Positions 5,531 through 5,757 of a DNA stretch of 5,757 bases are shown piece after piece. The notes beneath the pieces are model-generated. The model was not told the origin of the DNA. It made no database searches and worked only from the letters and a program-made list of their open reading frames with translations. Each line of letters opens with the position of its first letter. The first letter of the stretch is position 1. The stretch is from an uncultured Acidobacteriota bacterium (GTDB taxonomy: Bacteria > Acidobacteriota > Thermoanaerobaculia > UBA5066). The translations under genes and the position numbers were made by a program. The DNA is taken from NCBI GenBank assembly GCA_937902605.1, contig CALFNC010000079.1, positions 1-5,757 of the forward strand. Direction: 5' to 3'.

Positions 5531-5757
5531 ATGATCAGAAGACGAGCTATAGCCAGCGCCGTCGCGGCGGCGTTCGTCGTTGCTGCGGCCGGCGCCCGGG
5601 CGCAGGACCTCGCCTCGTTCGAGAAGCGGGTCGCCACCAAGACGCTCGACAACGGCCTGACGGTCGTGGTCTGCGAGAGGCCGGGGGCCCCGGTCTTTTT
5701 ATTCTTCACGCACCCCAACGCCGCTTCGCTCCTGCCCTCCGCGGGACAGTCCGGACC
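5531..5757 (+). CDS. M16-family (pitrilysin/insulinase-like) zinc peptidase, N-terminal fragment, gene runs off the window
   Basis: Start of an exported M16 metallopeptidase; 75 complete codons are visible. Residues 1-24 form a Sec signal peptide: basic MIRRR, an Ala/Val-rich core, and a cleavage-like GARA before Gln25. The mature start FEKRVATKTLDNGLTVVV matches the first strand of M16 proteins, where LDNGLxVVV is the typical opening. It is followed by PGAPVFLFFTH, corresponding to the conserved second strand. The diagnostic inverted zinc motif HxxEH lies just past the window end, so catalytic competence cannot be judged. The ATG has a strong GGGAGGAG ribosome site (5519-5526). The gene follows the M28 peptidase by 166 nt on the same strand, suggesting two exported peptidases in one locus. 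From about residue 62 the match weakens: the usual AGS-x-x-E-x-x-G-x-x-G reads AASLLPSAGQSG, and a rare TTA Leu codon appears at residue 57. Confidence 0.85.
   Translation, partial: MIRRRAIASAVAAAFVVAAAGARAQDLASFEKRVATKTLDNGLTVVVCERPGAPVFLFFTHPNAASLLPSAGQSG

Overview
This GC-rich window carries six genes: four on the minus strand and two on the plus strand. It reads as ordinary chromosome of a GC-rich Gram-negative bacterium. A lipoprotein signal and two Sec-exported metalloproteases indicate a cell with a periplasm. The combination of a PA-domain M28 peptidase, an M16 peptidase with a signal peptide and a GAF-type sigma54 activator would suit Acidobacteriota or a similar environmental phylum. 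That placement is inference; no rRNA or other phylogenetic marker is present. I see no IS element, CRISPR array, tRNA, rRNA or phage gene.

Minus-strand block, in order of transcription: (1) a small carboxypeptidase-regulatory-like lipoprotein (3548-3108); (2) 22 nt later, a GAF-AAA+-HTH sigma54 activator of NifA-like architecture (3085-1547); (3) 108 nt later, 2,3-bisphosphoglycerate-dependent phosphoglycerate mutase gpmA (1438-689); (4) 222 nt later, the 5' part of an ammonium transporter gene (466 to the window edge). The 222-nt spacer holds a near-consensus sigma54 promoter pointing into amt, and two short dyads lie further upstream at about -101 and -124. The window therefore contains both a sigma54 activator and a candidate target promoter, which is the most interesting link here.

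Plus-strand block: a secreted M28 zinc aminopeptidase with a PA domain (3691-5364) starts divergently from the lipoprotein gene across 142 nt. After a further 166 nt comes the start of an M16-family (pitrilysin/insulinase-like) peptidase (5531 to the window edge). Together they look like an exported protein- or peptide-degrading pair. The 166-nt gap contains a perfect 7-bp hairpin and a possible broken minus-strand reading frame.

No intergenic gap exceeds 300 nt. Most other long open frames are antisense shadows of these genes, caused by the high GC content. I found no clearly new biological system; the best leads concern regulation of amt and the intergenic sequences.
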